Counted from the first letter of the stretch, positions 32,227-46,400 are shown. The stretch is 60,000 bases of DNA from Bolinopsis microptera (GCF_026151205.1 NC_087081.1:13166340-13226339), one strand, 5' to 3'. A program made the numbers and translations. The notes: generated by a model not told the origin, from the letters alone.

Positions 32227-33960
32227 CCCCATTACTTGACATAGCTGCATTTGTTCTGTGATCCGTCTCCCATCCTGTTCTTCGTCACACTGTGTAGTGT
32301 GTTTATCCCAACTTGGGCTAGCTTACTACTAACTTTGTATCTACGTTTTAGACAGCTCATATCACGGCTTCAGTAAGCTGAATTATTTGATAAATAGTTT
32401 GTTTTGTATTTTGTACATGTAGGCCATACTAATAAAAGCAAAATTTTCTATGGAATTGGAAAAGTTTTTCTTATTTCATATCAGTGTCTATCCTTTTTAA
32501 ATTTTAAACGTATTTCTTTATCTGTATGTGACCGTAATAAATTGATGTCCTTAGTTTTTTAACTGGCTCTCTTATCTTGATCTAGCTGTTTAAATGTAAT
32601 TACCCTGCCAAGAAGCCAATATGATACCAGGCTTAGAGAATAATAGAATTACGCGCTGACGTATTTGTATTATATTTTGTACCACGATGCTCTTTTTGCC
32701 ACTTTAAGTTGCCACTATTTCTGTTAGTTCGCCTGTCAGCATTCCAGTGGCCTTCTCAAGAACTACAGTAAAATTACTATTTGTACTTCTGTCCGGCAGC
32801 ACACTGTATCAGTGTGCTGCTGCCCGACTTGTTGACCTGTGAGCCAGTGTTCATTAGATATCAATCAATCAATGAAACACATTTGTTTTTGACAAGCGAT
32901 AATTGTGAACCAATAAGCTTAACGATCTAATGTTACCGAGAAACTGTTACCGTGTGTCTCTCTCCCAGCAGAAGTTGACGCTCCAGTTTTAATGAATATT
33001 TCTCCATTTTCAATTAGCACGTTTCTGATATTCTGGACCCCATATTCTACTGTGGTTTATTAGATTAGTTTTCATTTACGTTTTCATGCAATTTTGTCGC
33101 CAAATATTTGATAAGGAAATTTGCTACGGTTCCTTCCGCAATTAAATGTTGAGTAATATTGAGCAACGTTGCTCGTCGTTCAGTAGTGTTGAGTAATGTT
33201 GAGCAATGTTAACCCTCAATACTCATTTTACGTTACACCTATAAGACTCAGGCTGTGAGTGATGATCTCTCCCTCCTTTTTATGTTTATAATGTACTATT
33301 ACAACTGTTACCCACTATCTAGTGGCCACCAGCTCCTTCGTTTCCCTAATTACTTCACCCTTATTGGTGGAACAGCTGGTTTCTGAAAAGGGGTCCCAGT
33401 TGATCTTTGGTTAGTTACTGCGTGTGTGCTTGTGGTCTGTGTGCCGGCTCCCTACTTGTAGTATGGTTGTTAAGCTCATTTTAATAAGAGCAAGTATTGT
33501 AACTGTATGATTGTTAAGCTCATTTTATTAATTAAAACACGTGCTTCTATTAAGAGCAAGTCCCCCTCCCTCCATCATGATAGCATTCCCTTCACCGTAT
33601 AATGAGTGACTACACGACACACGTGCGTCGTGCTCCTTTATCAATAGCACGTTATTATGCTTTCAGCGCTAAATTTGATCTTTTTCTTTTTGTTTTTAAC
33701 CTGCACTCTTTGTCTGCCGCCCAGCGCAAAAGTGTAATTTACATCTCTCTGTACCCAGAAATATACCTGCTGTTAAAACTAATGTTAAAGACGGCCATTG
33801 AAACTGGAAGCTGCTGTTTAAATTTAATGAAGAAAGCTTCTGTAGAATATCCAGCACCTAATGTAACATTATGTAACATTATGTAACATAATGTAACATT
33901 ATTAACAACCCCTGTCGGTTTTGGCACATGTTTCCTAATAGACATAATGTCATAATTACT
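32227..33960. other. unassigned sequence with one short hairpin
   Basis: No gene is seen. GCAGCACACTG (32796-32806) and CAGTGTGCTGC (32810-32820) form an 11-bp stem with a TAT loop. Confidence 0.4.
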
Positions 33961-33970
33961 AGGCCCGAAC

Positions 33971-34132
33971 CACGTGACTTCTTTGCCGGCCTCTCATTGG
34001 TCAAAACAAATCACGTGTATTTTATCTCATTTCCTATTGGTGTAGCTAATGCGTGCAGTGAGCACGTGTCAAAACTGACGATCCCTCATTGGTTGATCCG
34101 GTTGAGTGACAGAAATGTGACTCTCTGATTGG
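33971..34132. promoter_or_regulatory. candidate promoter or enhancer: four CCAAT boxes with three E-boxes
   Basis: ATTGG (reverse CCAAT) lies at 33996, 34036, 34088 and 34128 in good NF-Y context (TCATTGGTC, CTATTGGTG, TCATTGGTT, TGATTGGCT), spaced 40, 52 and 40 bp. CACGTG lies at 33971, 34012 and 34063. A 15-bp word, CATAGCATTTTGGGT, lies at 34208-34222 and recurs at 38348-38362, again beside an ATTGG. It could drive a leader exon of paralogue 2, 12 kb downstream; this is inference. Confidence 0.45.
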
Positions 34133-34139
34133 CTGCCAC

Positions 34140-35358
34140 TCAGACAAGCTGTGGCACGCTACCCGGAAATTTACAGTACACTTGTCTGAACTCTAACCTG
34201 AATATTGCATAGCATTTTGGGTGATATTCGCCTATTCGGGTAACTTAGTTACATGAATTAGGGCAGTTTGTTTAATGTTTACTGTTGTATAATCCGTGCC
34301 TAGGTTTTTTTCCCAAGTTAGTTCATCCAAAAATACTCAAAAGACTGAAAAAGCAGATTGTTAGATATGTTATTAATTTTATCTATTTTACTAGCAGAAA
34401 AATGATAGAACTAGTAACATCTTAACATTATAGACCGTTTCATATTGTTAAAAATGAAACTATCCAGAATGAATTTTATAACATTCCCATGTCAACTCAA
34501 TCCTCAACTTGTCAAAACTCGTCCACCCAGCCCGACAGACTACGACAACAAACGCTACCACTATCAGTTATCACTACAATATTGTTATCTCTTATTGTTA
34601 AGTTGTTATTACAACCTAACAAGCTTTATCACGTGACACTTCTTGTTTGCTGAGCTCACACAAACCTCACAGTATCCCGCCAATATCATTCATTCCGGCT
34701 TCATTCCTAACATTCCTTTTGATCTTGCTCCACTGCACATGTTCATTCTTTGCTTACACTCCTCTGTCTTCGCACGTTTTCCAGTCCACTTTGTATGATC
34801 CGGCCACTTTGTCTGTCAGGGGCTGTGATCTGCTCCCTACTGAACAGTGTTAACTCGCTCGGCCTTATGAGATTTAAATATAAATTCATTTTTAACAATG
34901 TCCGTATCCTTAAATTCCCACAAATATCTTTGTGAAATGATTTTGTTAGTGTAGCGTTGTGATGGTAACCACGTTCAACCAAGCCAACCCACCACAGCTG
35001 AGATCATCACGATTAATAGATCATCTCCAGATTAACTATCTATAATCGATCACTCTATTTCAATAAGTGACAAGTCCTCGTTGGTCACGTGACGCTATGA
35101 TTTGTTCGTCAGACGTTTACAGTGTTAACACCGTGCCGACTACTCTTCTCTCTCTCTCTTCTACAGCTCGATAAATTCTCCACATTCTTACCCGCAAATA
35201 AGTGTAGTGCAGCTTGAGTAATCCTCCACTTTTTTAGTGCCGCAACGTTGAATTTAAGCCCACTCCTAGTCCATTTAATATTTGAGAGTATGTACTGTGA
35301 CTGAGACTATAATAGCTGAACTAGCTGTATTGCACTACTCCGGAATATCATTCTGGAA
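34140..35358. other. unassigned sequence
   Basis: No gene recognised. Single GTCACGTGAC-type sites lie near 34631 and 35084. Confidence 0.4.
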
Positions 35359-36199
35359 TTTACTATTAGATCTCTAACAACCTCTCTTTGTAACCTACTA
35401 GAACATATCTTTTACTATCAGATCTCTAACCACCCCTCTTTGTTACTTACTATATCATATCTTTTACTATTAGATCTCTAACAACCTCTCTTTGTAACCT
35501 ACTATATCATATCTTCTACTATTAGATCTCTAACCACCCCTCTTTGTTACCTACTATATCATATCTTTTACTATTAGATCTCTAACCACCCCTCTTTGTT
35601 ACCTACTATATCATATCTTTTACTATTAGATCTCTAACCACCCCTCTTTGTTACCTACTATATCATATCTTTTACTATTAGATCTCTAACCACCCCTCTT
35701 TGTAACCTACTAGAACATATCTTTTACTATTAGATCTCTAACCACATCTCTTTGTTACCTACTAGATCATATAATCTTTTACTATTAGATCTCTAACCAC
35801 CCCTCTTTGTAACCTAATATATCTTATCTTTTACTATCAGATCTCTAACCACCCCTCTTTGTAACTTACTATATCATATCTTTTACTATTAGATCTCTAA
35901 CCACCTCTCTTTGTAACCTACTAGAACATATCTTTTACTATTAGATCTCTAACCACCCCTCTTTGTAACTTACTATATCATATCTTTTACTATTAGATCT
36001 CTAACCACCCCTCCTTGTTACCTACTAGAACATATCTTTTACTATTAGATCTCTAACCACCCCTCTTTGTTACCTACTATATCATATCTTTTACTATTAG
36101 ATCTCTAACCACCCCTTTTTGTTACCTACTATATCATATCTTTTACTATTAGATCTCTAACCACCCCTTTTTGTTACCTACTATATCATATCTTTTGTG
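35359..36199. repeat. 52-bp satellite, about 16 units
   Basis: The unit contains GATCTCTAACCACCCCTCTT followed by TGTTACCTACTATATCATAT; unit starts at 35369, 35421, 35473 and 35525 show the exact 52-bp period. Confidence 0.9.
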
Positions 36200-36466
36200 A
36201 CTGCAGAACTGCAATTGTCAGGGAACTGATTGCCTCCTTTTGTTGGTGTAGTTGCCCAATTCCCGCTATCGTAGGTACCCCACTATCGCTACCTCTCTGA
36301 CTGATCTATACATAGCTTGTAATCGCGGGTTTGATTGTCATTTCTTTAATCATTATATTCCTTTCTGCTGCCATATTTTGTGTGCTCTCTGATTGCTGAG
36401 AGTCAGTTTGGTTCTGTGATCTGAGTCAATATCATTCGTTTGAAGTTGAATCATATTGTGACCCAC

Positions 36467-36647
36467 GTGACCAGTGACCAGTGACCAGTGACCAGTGACC
36501 AGTGACCAGTGACCAGTGACCAGTGACCAGTGACCAGTGACCAGTGACCAGTGACCAGTGACCAGTGACCAGTGACCAGTGACCAGTGACCAGTGACCAG
36601 TGACCAGTGAGTAATGACCAGTGACCAGTGCAGTGACCAGTGACCAT
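36467..36647. repeat. 7-bp repeat GTGACCA
   Basis: About 24 near-perfect units, with two interruptions after 36605. Confidence 0.9.
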
Positions 36648-37191
36648 GTACACTGCCAGATGATAAAATGGCCTCTAAAAATAACTTTAAACATTAAAAG
36701 ATATCAGCATCTGTCACTGACTGTAACCCGGTAACAAAACCTCACTAACCAAGTAACCAACACTGGTACAAAGCATAAAATACCTTCCCAGTTATTGCTA
36801 CAGGATACCATATTACCGATACCATCTGTTCATTGGCCAACCTCAGACAATAATTATCATAAACATTGTGTTTTGATAGGTAAATCTCAGACAATAATTA
36901 TCATAAACATTGTGTTTCGTCTCTCTCTCTCTCTGTCTTTTAAAGTATCAGCACGTGATATTGATATCCACACGAGACCAAAATAGCCGCTAAACGATCA
37001 TTCAACGTCAACCTCTACCCTAAAGTTTGCCATCTTCTTGAAACCTTTATGTCTTGCAGGCTCTCCTTTCTTCTTTAGATATTAAGAAGCGACATCTCGC
37101 GCGTGTGTGTGTGTATTAATCTCGACCAGTACCCACTAATCTCTCTTGTAATATAAATACAATGTAGATCCTCTCTCGGTAATATAATACC

Positions 37192-37256
37192 GCACAACAA
37201 CAATACATCACAACAACAATACATCACAACAACAATACATCACAACAACAATACCG
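37192..37256. repeat. 16-bp repeat CAACAACAATACATCA
   Basis: About four units. Confidence 0.8.
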
Positions 37257-37420
37257 CACAGTACTTTACACAGTACTTTATAATATATCCGGTACTCTCC
37301 ACCGTAGTTATGGTAGCTAATTTAGGGTTTAGTGTCATTTAGCATCACTTTGCCCGCTCGACATGCTCACCGTTTACATTTCATACTAGATAGTTTTATA
37401 ACAGCACCAGCCTTTTTGCT

Positions 37421-37519
37421 TTTGCTCATATCACGACATGGCGTGCTCCTATTTGCTCATATCACGACATGGCGTGCTCCTATTTGCTCATATCACGACA
37501 TGGCGTGCTCCTATTTGCT
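37421..37519. repeat. 31-bp x 3 tandem repeat
   Basis: Units start TTTGCTCATATCACGACATG at 37421, 37452 and 37483. Confidence 0.85.
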
Positions 37520-38471
37520 GTGGGATTGAATTGAAACGTGCCCCCGCAACTTTGATGATCTCTAAAACAAGACTTATTTGTAATGAAGTGTTCACTTGCT
37601 CCTTGCTAAACTTTACACTTTTTGTGAGCGTTACTCGTTGTGTTATCATACGTAATCGCGGGATGTTCTAGAAGTTTTAAAACTCCTGTACAGCTGTTAA
37701 CACTGTTCGTGTAATGGGTGATGTAATACGTAAACTTAATGTGGGGAGGTGACGCATATTTACTTTAACAGTAGAGTGCAGAGCGTTATATACGCTGTTT
37801 CGTGCTCTGTCGCGTGTGACCGGTGCCCACTACTTGCTCTTGTAATTTTATCCCAACTTAAAACATTAATTAAAGTTTTAGCTAATTTAAGGAGTTGTCT
37901 GCTGTAATAATAGTCCTAAAATACTAGCTTTGTCGGCCGTCGTCTGTGAGCGGGTGTGTGTGTGTGCTACAGTTATAGCTGGATATAGCCATATTTGGTG
38001 ATATTTAGCATCGCTACTATACGTGACTCTCGTTACTTGTTTATCGATATTTGTTTCTCTTTGGAGATCGCTCTTATTTGTTGTCTTGCTCCGATACTCA
38101 CAGAGTTCACTTGCTCCTTCATACTTTCATAAACTTTATGATACTGACATTAAACACGCAGCTGTCACGTGATCAAGATGTAATGGTCTCGTAGTTGTAG
38201 TGCACTGGAGAAAGTGTACAAACGTCTTTATTCTTAAGGTTTCTCACCAAGAATAGCGTCTTTATTTGACGAGAGTTTCAAATCTTATCATCTTGAAGTA
38301 TTTCATTTTAAACAAAGTATATTCTCTTTTGATTGGTAGCCAGACAACATAGCATTTTGGGTATAATGGAGGTTTGTATGTTGCGCCAACTTTACCTGTC
38401 AGGCTCCAAATTGTGATCTTCTCGTCCCTTTTCTAGTCTGCATATTATATCTAAGCATATCCCCCAGATAT

Positions 38472-38696
38472 AGGAGGGAGGGAGGGAGGGAGGGAGGGAG
38501 GGAGGGAGGGAGGGAGGGAGGGAGGGAGGGAGGGAGGGAGGGAGGGAGGGAGGGAGGGAGGGAGGGAGGGAGGGAGGGAGGGAGGGAGGGAGGGAGGGAG
38601 GGAGGGAGGGAGGGAGGGAGGGAGGGAGGGAGGGAGGGAGGGAGGGAGGGAGGGAGGGGGGGGGAGGGAGGGAGAGAGGGAGGGAGGGGGGGGAGG

Positions 38697-38766
<70 letters not shown>
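38472..38766. repeat. GGGA array followed by GA microsatellite
   Basis: About 230 bp of GGGA units with a few G runs, then about 65 bp of GA. The G-strand can in principle form many adjacent G-quadruplexes. Confidence 0.95.
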
Positions 38767-38769
<3 letters not shown>

Positions 38770-41210
38770 CCCAGATAATCTACCAGCCAGCACTTAGTGA
38801 TATATTATGTTAGGGGTGACGGCCATTATAATTGTCCTCATATAGCCTAGAGTAGATAATGTAGAGAGTAGATGATGCATAATGTATACAGTGAATTGTG
38901 GTAATTATATTCACATAAATGTAGCATATAATATTATTATGGCGATGAACCAATTTCCCAACTTTACGTGTGGTTATTGGTTATCACAAACAACAAACAT
39001 CCAACTAGAATATCTCAATCCTTTCCTTTACGTCTTCCCAGTTGCTACGTACCAAACAGTAATTACCTGGTTTCTGATTATAAGATTACAGTACAGATCT
39101 AACAAATAGACTGAGACATTATATTTTTGTATATATATTAGAGACCACACCCATTATGATAGATCACGTTTAGGGTGAAGCCATGCAACGGCGACAAAGT
39201 ACTAGATATACGCTATATAAATTATAATCTACTATAATATATATTATAGTAGATATAATACTATAATGTGTCCTGTAATACTTAATAAATGCCACGTTGT
39301 CATCTAACTGTGAGTGATCTGTATAAGTTGTACTGCCATCTCTCTTATTTGCTGTGTGTATCACTATTGACATCTCTTAATACGTGTCTTGTTTGCTGTG
39401 TGTATCAATATTGACAGTTTTCGTTCTCTTTTTTCTTTTTTTGTCATCTTTGGTACATTTCAAATGTCCTCTTTTTGTTTTATTCGTGTTTTATGTTTTT
39501 CCCTGTGTATTGTGCAACCACTATTGTTCTCCTTTTGAATTGTGTAAGTTCCTCCTTGACCGAGGCATAAGATACAGGACAGTTCTCTTCTGTTTTTTCT
39601 TGCATCCGTATGAATTGTCTTAAAATTAATGTAATACCAATGAGCTAATGCACTGTCAATTACTAATAATTACTAATTACTTTTCTCTAGATATGTTGCT
39701 ATATAGTATAGTATAGTTGCTCCTGAAATATTATCAAAAACCCGACCGGCGACCACGTACTGCAGTCTGTCTGCAGCATTGCTAAATGATGCTAATCGTC
39801 TGTATTTTCTCACTAATCGTCTGTATTTTCTCATCTTATTAATAACCAGAGTGTAGCTCGACTGTGTTAAACCTCATGCGACGCAAATAAACACGACACA
39901 TGAGGCCGAGGCCTGCTTCTACCCTCCTGTATATTCGCTATAAATTTACTTCAACAGGTGCCAGTGGTTTAAATAGTTTAGTAGTTTCATTTCATGTTAT
40001 AGTTCTGTAGCTTCTATGCTCAAGACATGTTTTTAGTCTCAGTTAGTATGAAACACATAAAAATGCCATCTCATTTCACATAACTAATTGCACGTAACTT
40101 GAAACTAGATAAAGTTTATGAAGGAGCACGTGATATTCACTGACATCTAATTCAGTGTCATGTGAAGCTAGATCACTAGATAACTTGATTAATTAATCTT
40201 TTTATCAGTGACGTTATTCCATCTTTACATGTCCCCTTCTCGTCGTATTTGTAAGGAGGGACAATCTGTTGTGATTTCGTACCATTGAGTTGTGATTTCC
40301 ATGCCACTTCAGGCTATGCTATGTCTAACAATTTATTTTCCTAGAGGCTAGAATTTAAGATCATTGTGACTTGTTAGTACCCAGAAGTAGTCCCCTACTT
40401 AGCCTCATTCCTGTAATTCATGGTTGCCAGGTGCTACACTGGTAATATAACACATCTTGATATATTTCACTACTTCAGTAATGCTCCTTCATAAACTTTA
40501 TCTACTTCAGTTCACATCACAGCGCGTGATTCTACCAATTTGTCTCGCTCTTTGCTCAGTGACGTAGAGATAGTAGCTACACGGTACTATCTTTATAGTT
40601 AATGTAATTAATGTTACTATATAGCCTTTTAATTACTCTAATAAGAGTCATTAGATGGTAATTATAGTACGGAGTTGTGGCGAGTCTCGTTTAATAGGTG
40701 TGTGGGGTTTGTTGGTTATTCTTAAATTTAAGATTTAAGGGTTTCGTTATCGGATTCACGCTGTTTTTTAGTATTATGTCAAGCATTTAATAGCTCCAAA
40801 CTCCATGTCATTGTACAATACAACCGTCCTGATTTTCCAACTGTCTGTTTCTTATAATACCCATGAAAATTCAGTTTTGCTTATAGAGCTGAGGTATTAG
40901 ACCTTGTTCGATAGGGCTTGTCGACAGGGCTGCAATACCATTCAGATGCATAGGCAACTTTTGGGTGCGGCTAATTCTTGCAAATTAGTTTATATAGGTA
41001 GTCGCCTCGAATGAAGTTGACAAAATGACCTTGATACTGTAATTGTATTGTGCTGAATATATGTTGTGGCGACACGTACACCGGCGCCAACTTTATTTCT
41101 GAACACTTTTACATCTGTCAACTTGTTAGGAGAGAAGTGGAGTGAATTAACGAGATACCAATTTACTGTTATTGGGGCCCACCTTGTGTTTCACCTGCTT
41201 CAACTTTAGT
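38767..41210. other. unassigned sequence
   Basis: No gene seen. A short duplication AATCGTCTGTATTTTCTCA lies at about 39796-39832. Confidence 0.4.
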
Positions 41211-41292
41211 AGTAACCATTAGTAACCATTAGTAACCATTAGTAACCATTTGTAACCATTAGTAACCAATAGTAACCATTCGTAATCATTAG
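41211..41292. repeat. 10-bp repeat AGTAACCATT
   Basis: About eight units with minor variants. Confidence 0.85.
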
Positions 41293-42433
41293 TAAACCAA
41301 TTAGCAAATTAAACCATCTCCCCCTCCCTTTGTGGTCCCTGATTACCTTACGTCGCTCAGCAGCCGTTTAATAAAATAGGAGTAATGAGTATAAGCCACA
41401 TTGCCACATGCAGTGTAGTGTGCCTGTGTGCTAGTTGAAATTTACCTGCACGTTAACCACAGTGATTAGGTTATTCGTAACATTCCATCCTGTTCCTACA
41501 CCGCTAAATTATGTAATTCATGTTACAATGATGATAAAATAGCGCCGTTACCTACGTTTAATGTAGCGCCGTTAAGTGTCCACTAGGCACTAAGTCTAAA
41601 TTATAATTGTCAGTGTTTAACATCAGCTCTCAGTCTGGTTATGTCTGGTAATCCCCGCATTTAGCGGCCTCCCCGCATTTAGCGGCCTCCCTCCTCTTAG
41701 TGTCACTTCTCAAGATATATAGCTCAATTTCTCAATCTCTAACATCTTTTCTTGCCTTCCAGTGTCAGATAACAGCAGGTATTAAGTCCAATACCAATAC
41801 CATTAGTTTGTTAACATCTGAGGTCTGATTTATTTACCACTGTAACTAGTCTCCTTGTTATGCTTTATCGCTTTTAGGTATTTACGAAATATGGCCCCCT
41901 AAATACTCCCCACAGCTGTTCCGGATTGGTCAACTGTAGGTGGTATGTAGGTGGTATGTGGGTGGTATGTGGGTATGTAGGTAGTACGTGGGTCGCTGTA
42001 CTGTGTCCAGTACGTCAGCAATACAAATACAGCAATAAAATACAAATACCTGATGATAGATATAGATTCTTGCTATCCGTGTTCGATCCTTTCATTATTA
42101 TATAGTTCTGAGATGAGATGCGTGTCCTCCATCACATACAAGTTGTTTGCAGACTTTATTGCTTTTAATCGTCTTTGTCTAAGTACTTTTACTACTTATA
42201 TCAACCACTATAAATTATATTATCATCTATTTTCTATATTACTTACCACCTTTATAAAATTAGCAAGTTCTATATTATAGGTAACATACCATGATATAAT
42301 AAGCAACCACCAAGCAACCACCACTACAATACAATTAGCAAGTATTTCTACTGGATTGCTGTCTTTGTTCCACCACGCCCATCTTCATACGTTGCGTAGC
42401 TGTTTGGTGCTCTTTGTTTTTACAATCTCATAA

Positions 42434-42584
42434 AACCTGGTAAATAAGTTGCACAACCTGGTAAATAAGTTGCACAACTCAGCCACCAACTTTATTAGAA
42501 CCTGGTAAATAAGTTGCACAACTCAGCCACCAACTTTATTAGAACCTGGTAAATAAGTTGCACAACTCAGCCACCAACTTTATT
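42434..42584. repeat. 44-bp tandem repeat
   Basis: Units start AACCTGGTAAATAAGTTGCA; three full copies and one partial. Confidence 0.85.
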
Positions 42585-45500
42585 CGTGACCACTTTCATT
42601 TCTGTCAACTTTTATTCGGTAACTTACGAGCAATGACATAATGAATAATGAACTAGCAAATATCTAAATGCCGTATTACATAAAATGAAAGCGATTCTGC
42701 TGAATAACTCTCTTTTGTTGTACCACACCCAACTTCATGATGTAAATCGCATTGTTTGTGGTAAAAAGTGTAAGCGTTATTTATTTTTTATTATCTATAA
42801 GCCACACAGCATTGTGTTGTATTCGGTATATAGGTATATAGTTGGTGAGCTTTTGTTCTCGAGTCAGCAGTTCTAGTTCGTCCGTGCGGCTCTGGGTATT
42901 GTATTGAGTAAACACCGGCCATTGTGGCCATTATTGGGCAAAAACCGGCCATTGTGGTTTAAAATCCGGTTAAACAGAATCTTTATCCTTCTTTATCTCA
43001 TCTTTTGTAATAAAATCATTGTATCAACTGCTTATATTATCTACTGTTTAATGTTTACTGTCGAACCAGTATTGAAACTACCGAACAAAGATTGCTTTCA
43101 GTTTCACTTTAGCTGAGATACTTTACTTACATATATATACTGGGAATTTGATTACTTTCAATAGTTCGATGTAACATTTGTCTCTAGATAAGAACACTGT
43201 ACATGACCTGTAGTATATTAATACACGAGACTTCTGTCATCATCTCTCCCTCCCTCTGTCTCTCTCCCTGTCTCTCTCTCTCTAGCTCTCGTGTAGCTGA
43301 CAGTTGTGGGTGTTGAAATTATTTGAGTGCTGAAACGTTGACTTTATTTTATGTGTTGACATGGGTTTACACTGCTGATTTGTAAGTTAGTTAATGATAA
43401 GACGCGCTTTTAACTACTGCGCGTGTACTGATGTGGTGAGATCATTTGCCATGCTGCTTTTATGTTTGGTTGCTTTTTATTTAGTAATATTTTCATTTGA
43501 TTAAGTTTTATTTTCCTTTATTTTCCTTGAACATTTCCGTTATCAGGGTTCTTATATTTCCGCCCGGAAAATATATTCTATTCTTCGTGACTACTTAGGT
43601 ATCCTGCTCGCGTTTGAAACAATTGATCTTTTTAGTAATATAGTCGTGTTTCCCAGCATTGTGACAAATATGGTGACAACTAGAATGACATAATCGATTT
43701 AAAACCCTGAATTGGTTTGACTTTCTCTTACCGATCTATACCGTTCCTTCCAGCCAACTCATCTATATTATTTGTTAGCTAGCTATAGTCTTAACCTATT
43801 ATGGTCTCGTTGGGAATCGGAACCCTGCCAAAATTAATTTTAGTAGAAATTGTGACGGATTTCGCCATCTCCAATTCCCAGAACAGACCACTGCTACATT
43901 ATATCATGAATATATTTTGGATATAACGCCAAACATGATATTTCCTTGTGTTTCAAAGCATTTAAATTTTATGAAAAATTCAAATTGTTTAACTTATATT
44001 CATCTTTATTCAAGAATTCCGCTACAACATTTCCACGCATAAACAGCTGCTTCTCCGATATTCTATTCTGTTCGGTAATCCATAAAACTGAAGGATAAAG
44101 AGCATGTGACCCTATCGGACCCAAGAATAACAGTTTCGTAGCGTTAGTTTCTAGTTTCCTTTTGTAGCTCAGTTAGCCCCCGACATAGTTTGGAAACATT
44201 CCTTTAGTACGTGGTATAAGTGGTACTGTTTTCTCCGAAAATTCCTGGAAATGGACATTAGATAACATGCATTATACCAGCTAAATCCCGTGACGACCAC
44301 ATAATGTGATAACTTCTTAATCGTATAAATCATATCATTACCATAGTGAACTGTTGTCAGTAATGTGATAAACATTTTGCCGCTATTACGAGCAATCTAT
44401 TAGTACTGTAAATACAGACGGGATAATTACTGTTGGTTTTGTTTTTACTTTGTGACGAGAGGACATGTTGAATGTTGTGATCACGTCCATAATTTTTATT
44501 TTTAAATTGAAGCAATGACCAAACAACTCGATATCAAAACGTTACAGCCTCATCTTGCCTCATCTATAATAGTTACACGTGACACGTCATTTCACGACAG
44601 TGGTCAGAAATGTTCAGTGTGAACTGCCTACCCACATGACAGCAGTTCCACGTCTAATAACATTCCACCTCCAGCTGCACGTGCAACCCCACCAGCTGCA
44701 CGTGCAACCCTCTTCCAACCACCTCGGTTATAAAACTACACGTGGGGCGCTTTAAAAGTTAATTAAGTTTTTCCTGTTTCGTTACAGAGTTTTACGGTAT
44801 GCCAGTTAATTTCAATGTTTCAGTACTGTTTTCCTTTTAGCTTTTGGTTGATTTTTGGGAAATCATGACTTATATGGATCTTTGCATTTGGTTAATGGTT
44901 TAAGTGCAATTTACCTATTATTCTCAAAACCAATATTCGTAATGAAATGCGATTCATTTCCTGTGGCCTGCCTTCACATCATTATACAATTTATACATTC
45001 ATTATAGTGCATCACATATTTATATTACTATATACTATATATATTATGCCTACATATTACTATAACCTACAGCTGTATAACCTGTGTAACCTACCTCATT
45101 ACTTACGCTATTCGGAAGTGCAGCGTATATAGTTGCTTTTCTCATTTCTATGTTTAACTGAATTATACCTTAATTTCGTTACATCCTCACAAACTGTTAA
45201 ATACCCTGCACTTTTGTGTTGAAATGGCACCTTTTGTAGCTCACGGTCACATATACTTTATATATATGCGTTATTCATGTCGGTTACATAATTCAGCAAA
45301 TTAAGGTCACTATGTGCATATATGAATTATGTAAAATAATTTATTCATTAAAATTCACCGTGGGATAAACGTGAATGGTTAGTGAGCGCTTTTAGTCAGC
45401 ACAATTAATACTTGTGTAGTTATTCAGCTTACTATATATAGTATATAATATTCAGCTGAATTTATCGTCATTGTGAACACATTGTCTGCTGCTGCTAATT

Positions 45501-45627
45501 CTGATCTGACTTTGATCATTGTGATCTTTTACATTTCCAAGTGTCACACACTAATTTCTCATGATTTTGTAGAATGGATTGTAATAATTCAAACGTCTGC
45601 TGTTGTTGAGTCACACAGAGAGATAGA

Positions 45628-45678
<51 letters not shown>

Positions 45679-46334
45679 TCTTCTGTCGTTAGTCTTCACT
45701 CTTTTCAACCTCGTCCGTGGCATTTCGTTCTTTTGCACAGTTTCTTCTACAGTCCTTACATTCGACAGCTTGTGAGGCTCCTTACTCCTTACTTTAGATT
45801 AATAATATTAGGGATGATTATTACGCGGCAGCCATTGTAAAGTAATTTGTCAGTCTCATTAAACCCATTTAACCTAATTGATATAATGATCATTATGCCA
45901 TGCATATTTAGTATGCACGCAACATAATGCAAATCTCATCGAAGCTACGGATTTAAGTTTGATTGCAGTATTGGAGAGAAATTTCGTCGTCATTTTGAGC
46001 TCTTGCCAAGGTTTCATCACATGAGAAATATGTAATATTTTATTTTTCCATCAGAAAGTATATTTTGTCGGCTCTGCTGTTGTCGCTTTTTTAATTTGTT
46101 TGCTTTATTTGTGGTAGTTTGCTTACTGATTATATCATTCCTTGCCGTTTTCTTGAAAATCTGACTGTAGAATATTTAGCTATTCGCGCGCAGTCTTGCA
46201 AAAAATATAAATCTATTAATTCCGTAGAATAATGAAAATATTTGCTGTTACTAAGATTATTTTTTATTATCATTACTAAAATAATACGATTCTGATTGTC
46301 CAGGAATCGTGTACGTGTTCTAACCCCTCCCTCT
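42585..46334. other. unassigned sequence upstream of paralogue 2
   Basis: No gene recognised. It holds a GA microsatellite at about 45617-45675 and a TC-rich run at about 43240-43285. CCAGCTGCACGTGCAACC is repeated twice at about 44671-44710. Confidence 0.4.
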
Positions 46335-46370
46335 AACGTGACGTCACACCACGTGGTATGACGTCACGTT
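46335..46370. promoter_or_regulatory. 36-bp CRE/E-box/CRE palindrome upstream of paralogue 2
   Basis: The left half AACGTGACGTCACACCAC mirrors the right half GTGGTATGACGTCACGTT with a single mismatched pair. It holds two TGACGTCA sites around a central CCACGTGG. It lies 62 bp before the ATG, in or near the intron end. Confidence 0.6.
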
Positions 46371-46400
46371 ACATGGAGTATTATGAGTACAGTGAACTCC

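Noticed and set aside
31633-32261. Several 180-200 codon frames on both strands with Cys/Ser or Thr/His repeats
   Set aside because: All arise from one 15-bp unit without stops; being open in several frames at once is expected, and no start context or domain is present.
38392-38793. 133-residue Pro/Leu/Ser ORF on the minus strand
   Set aside because: It comes from the GGGA/GA microsatellite.
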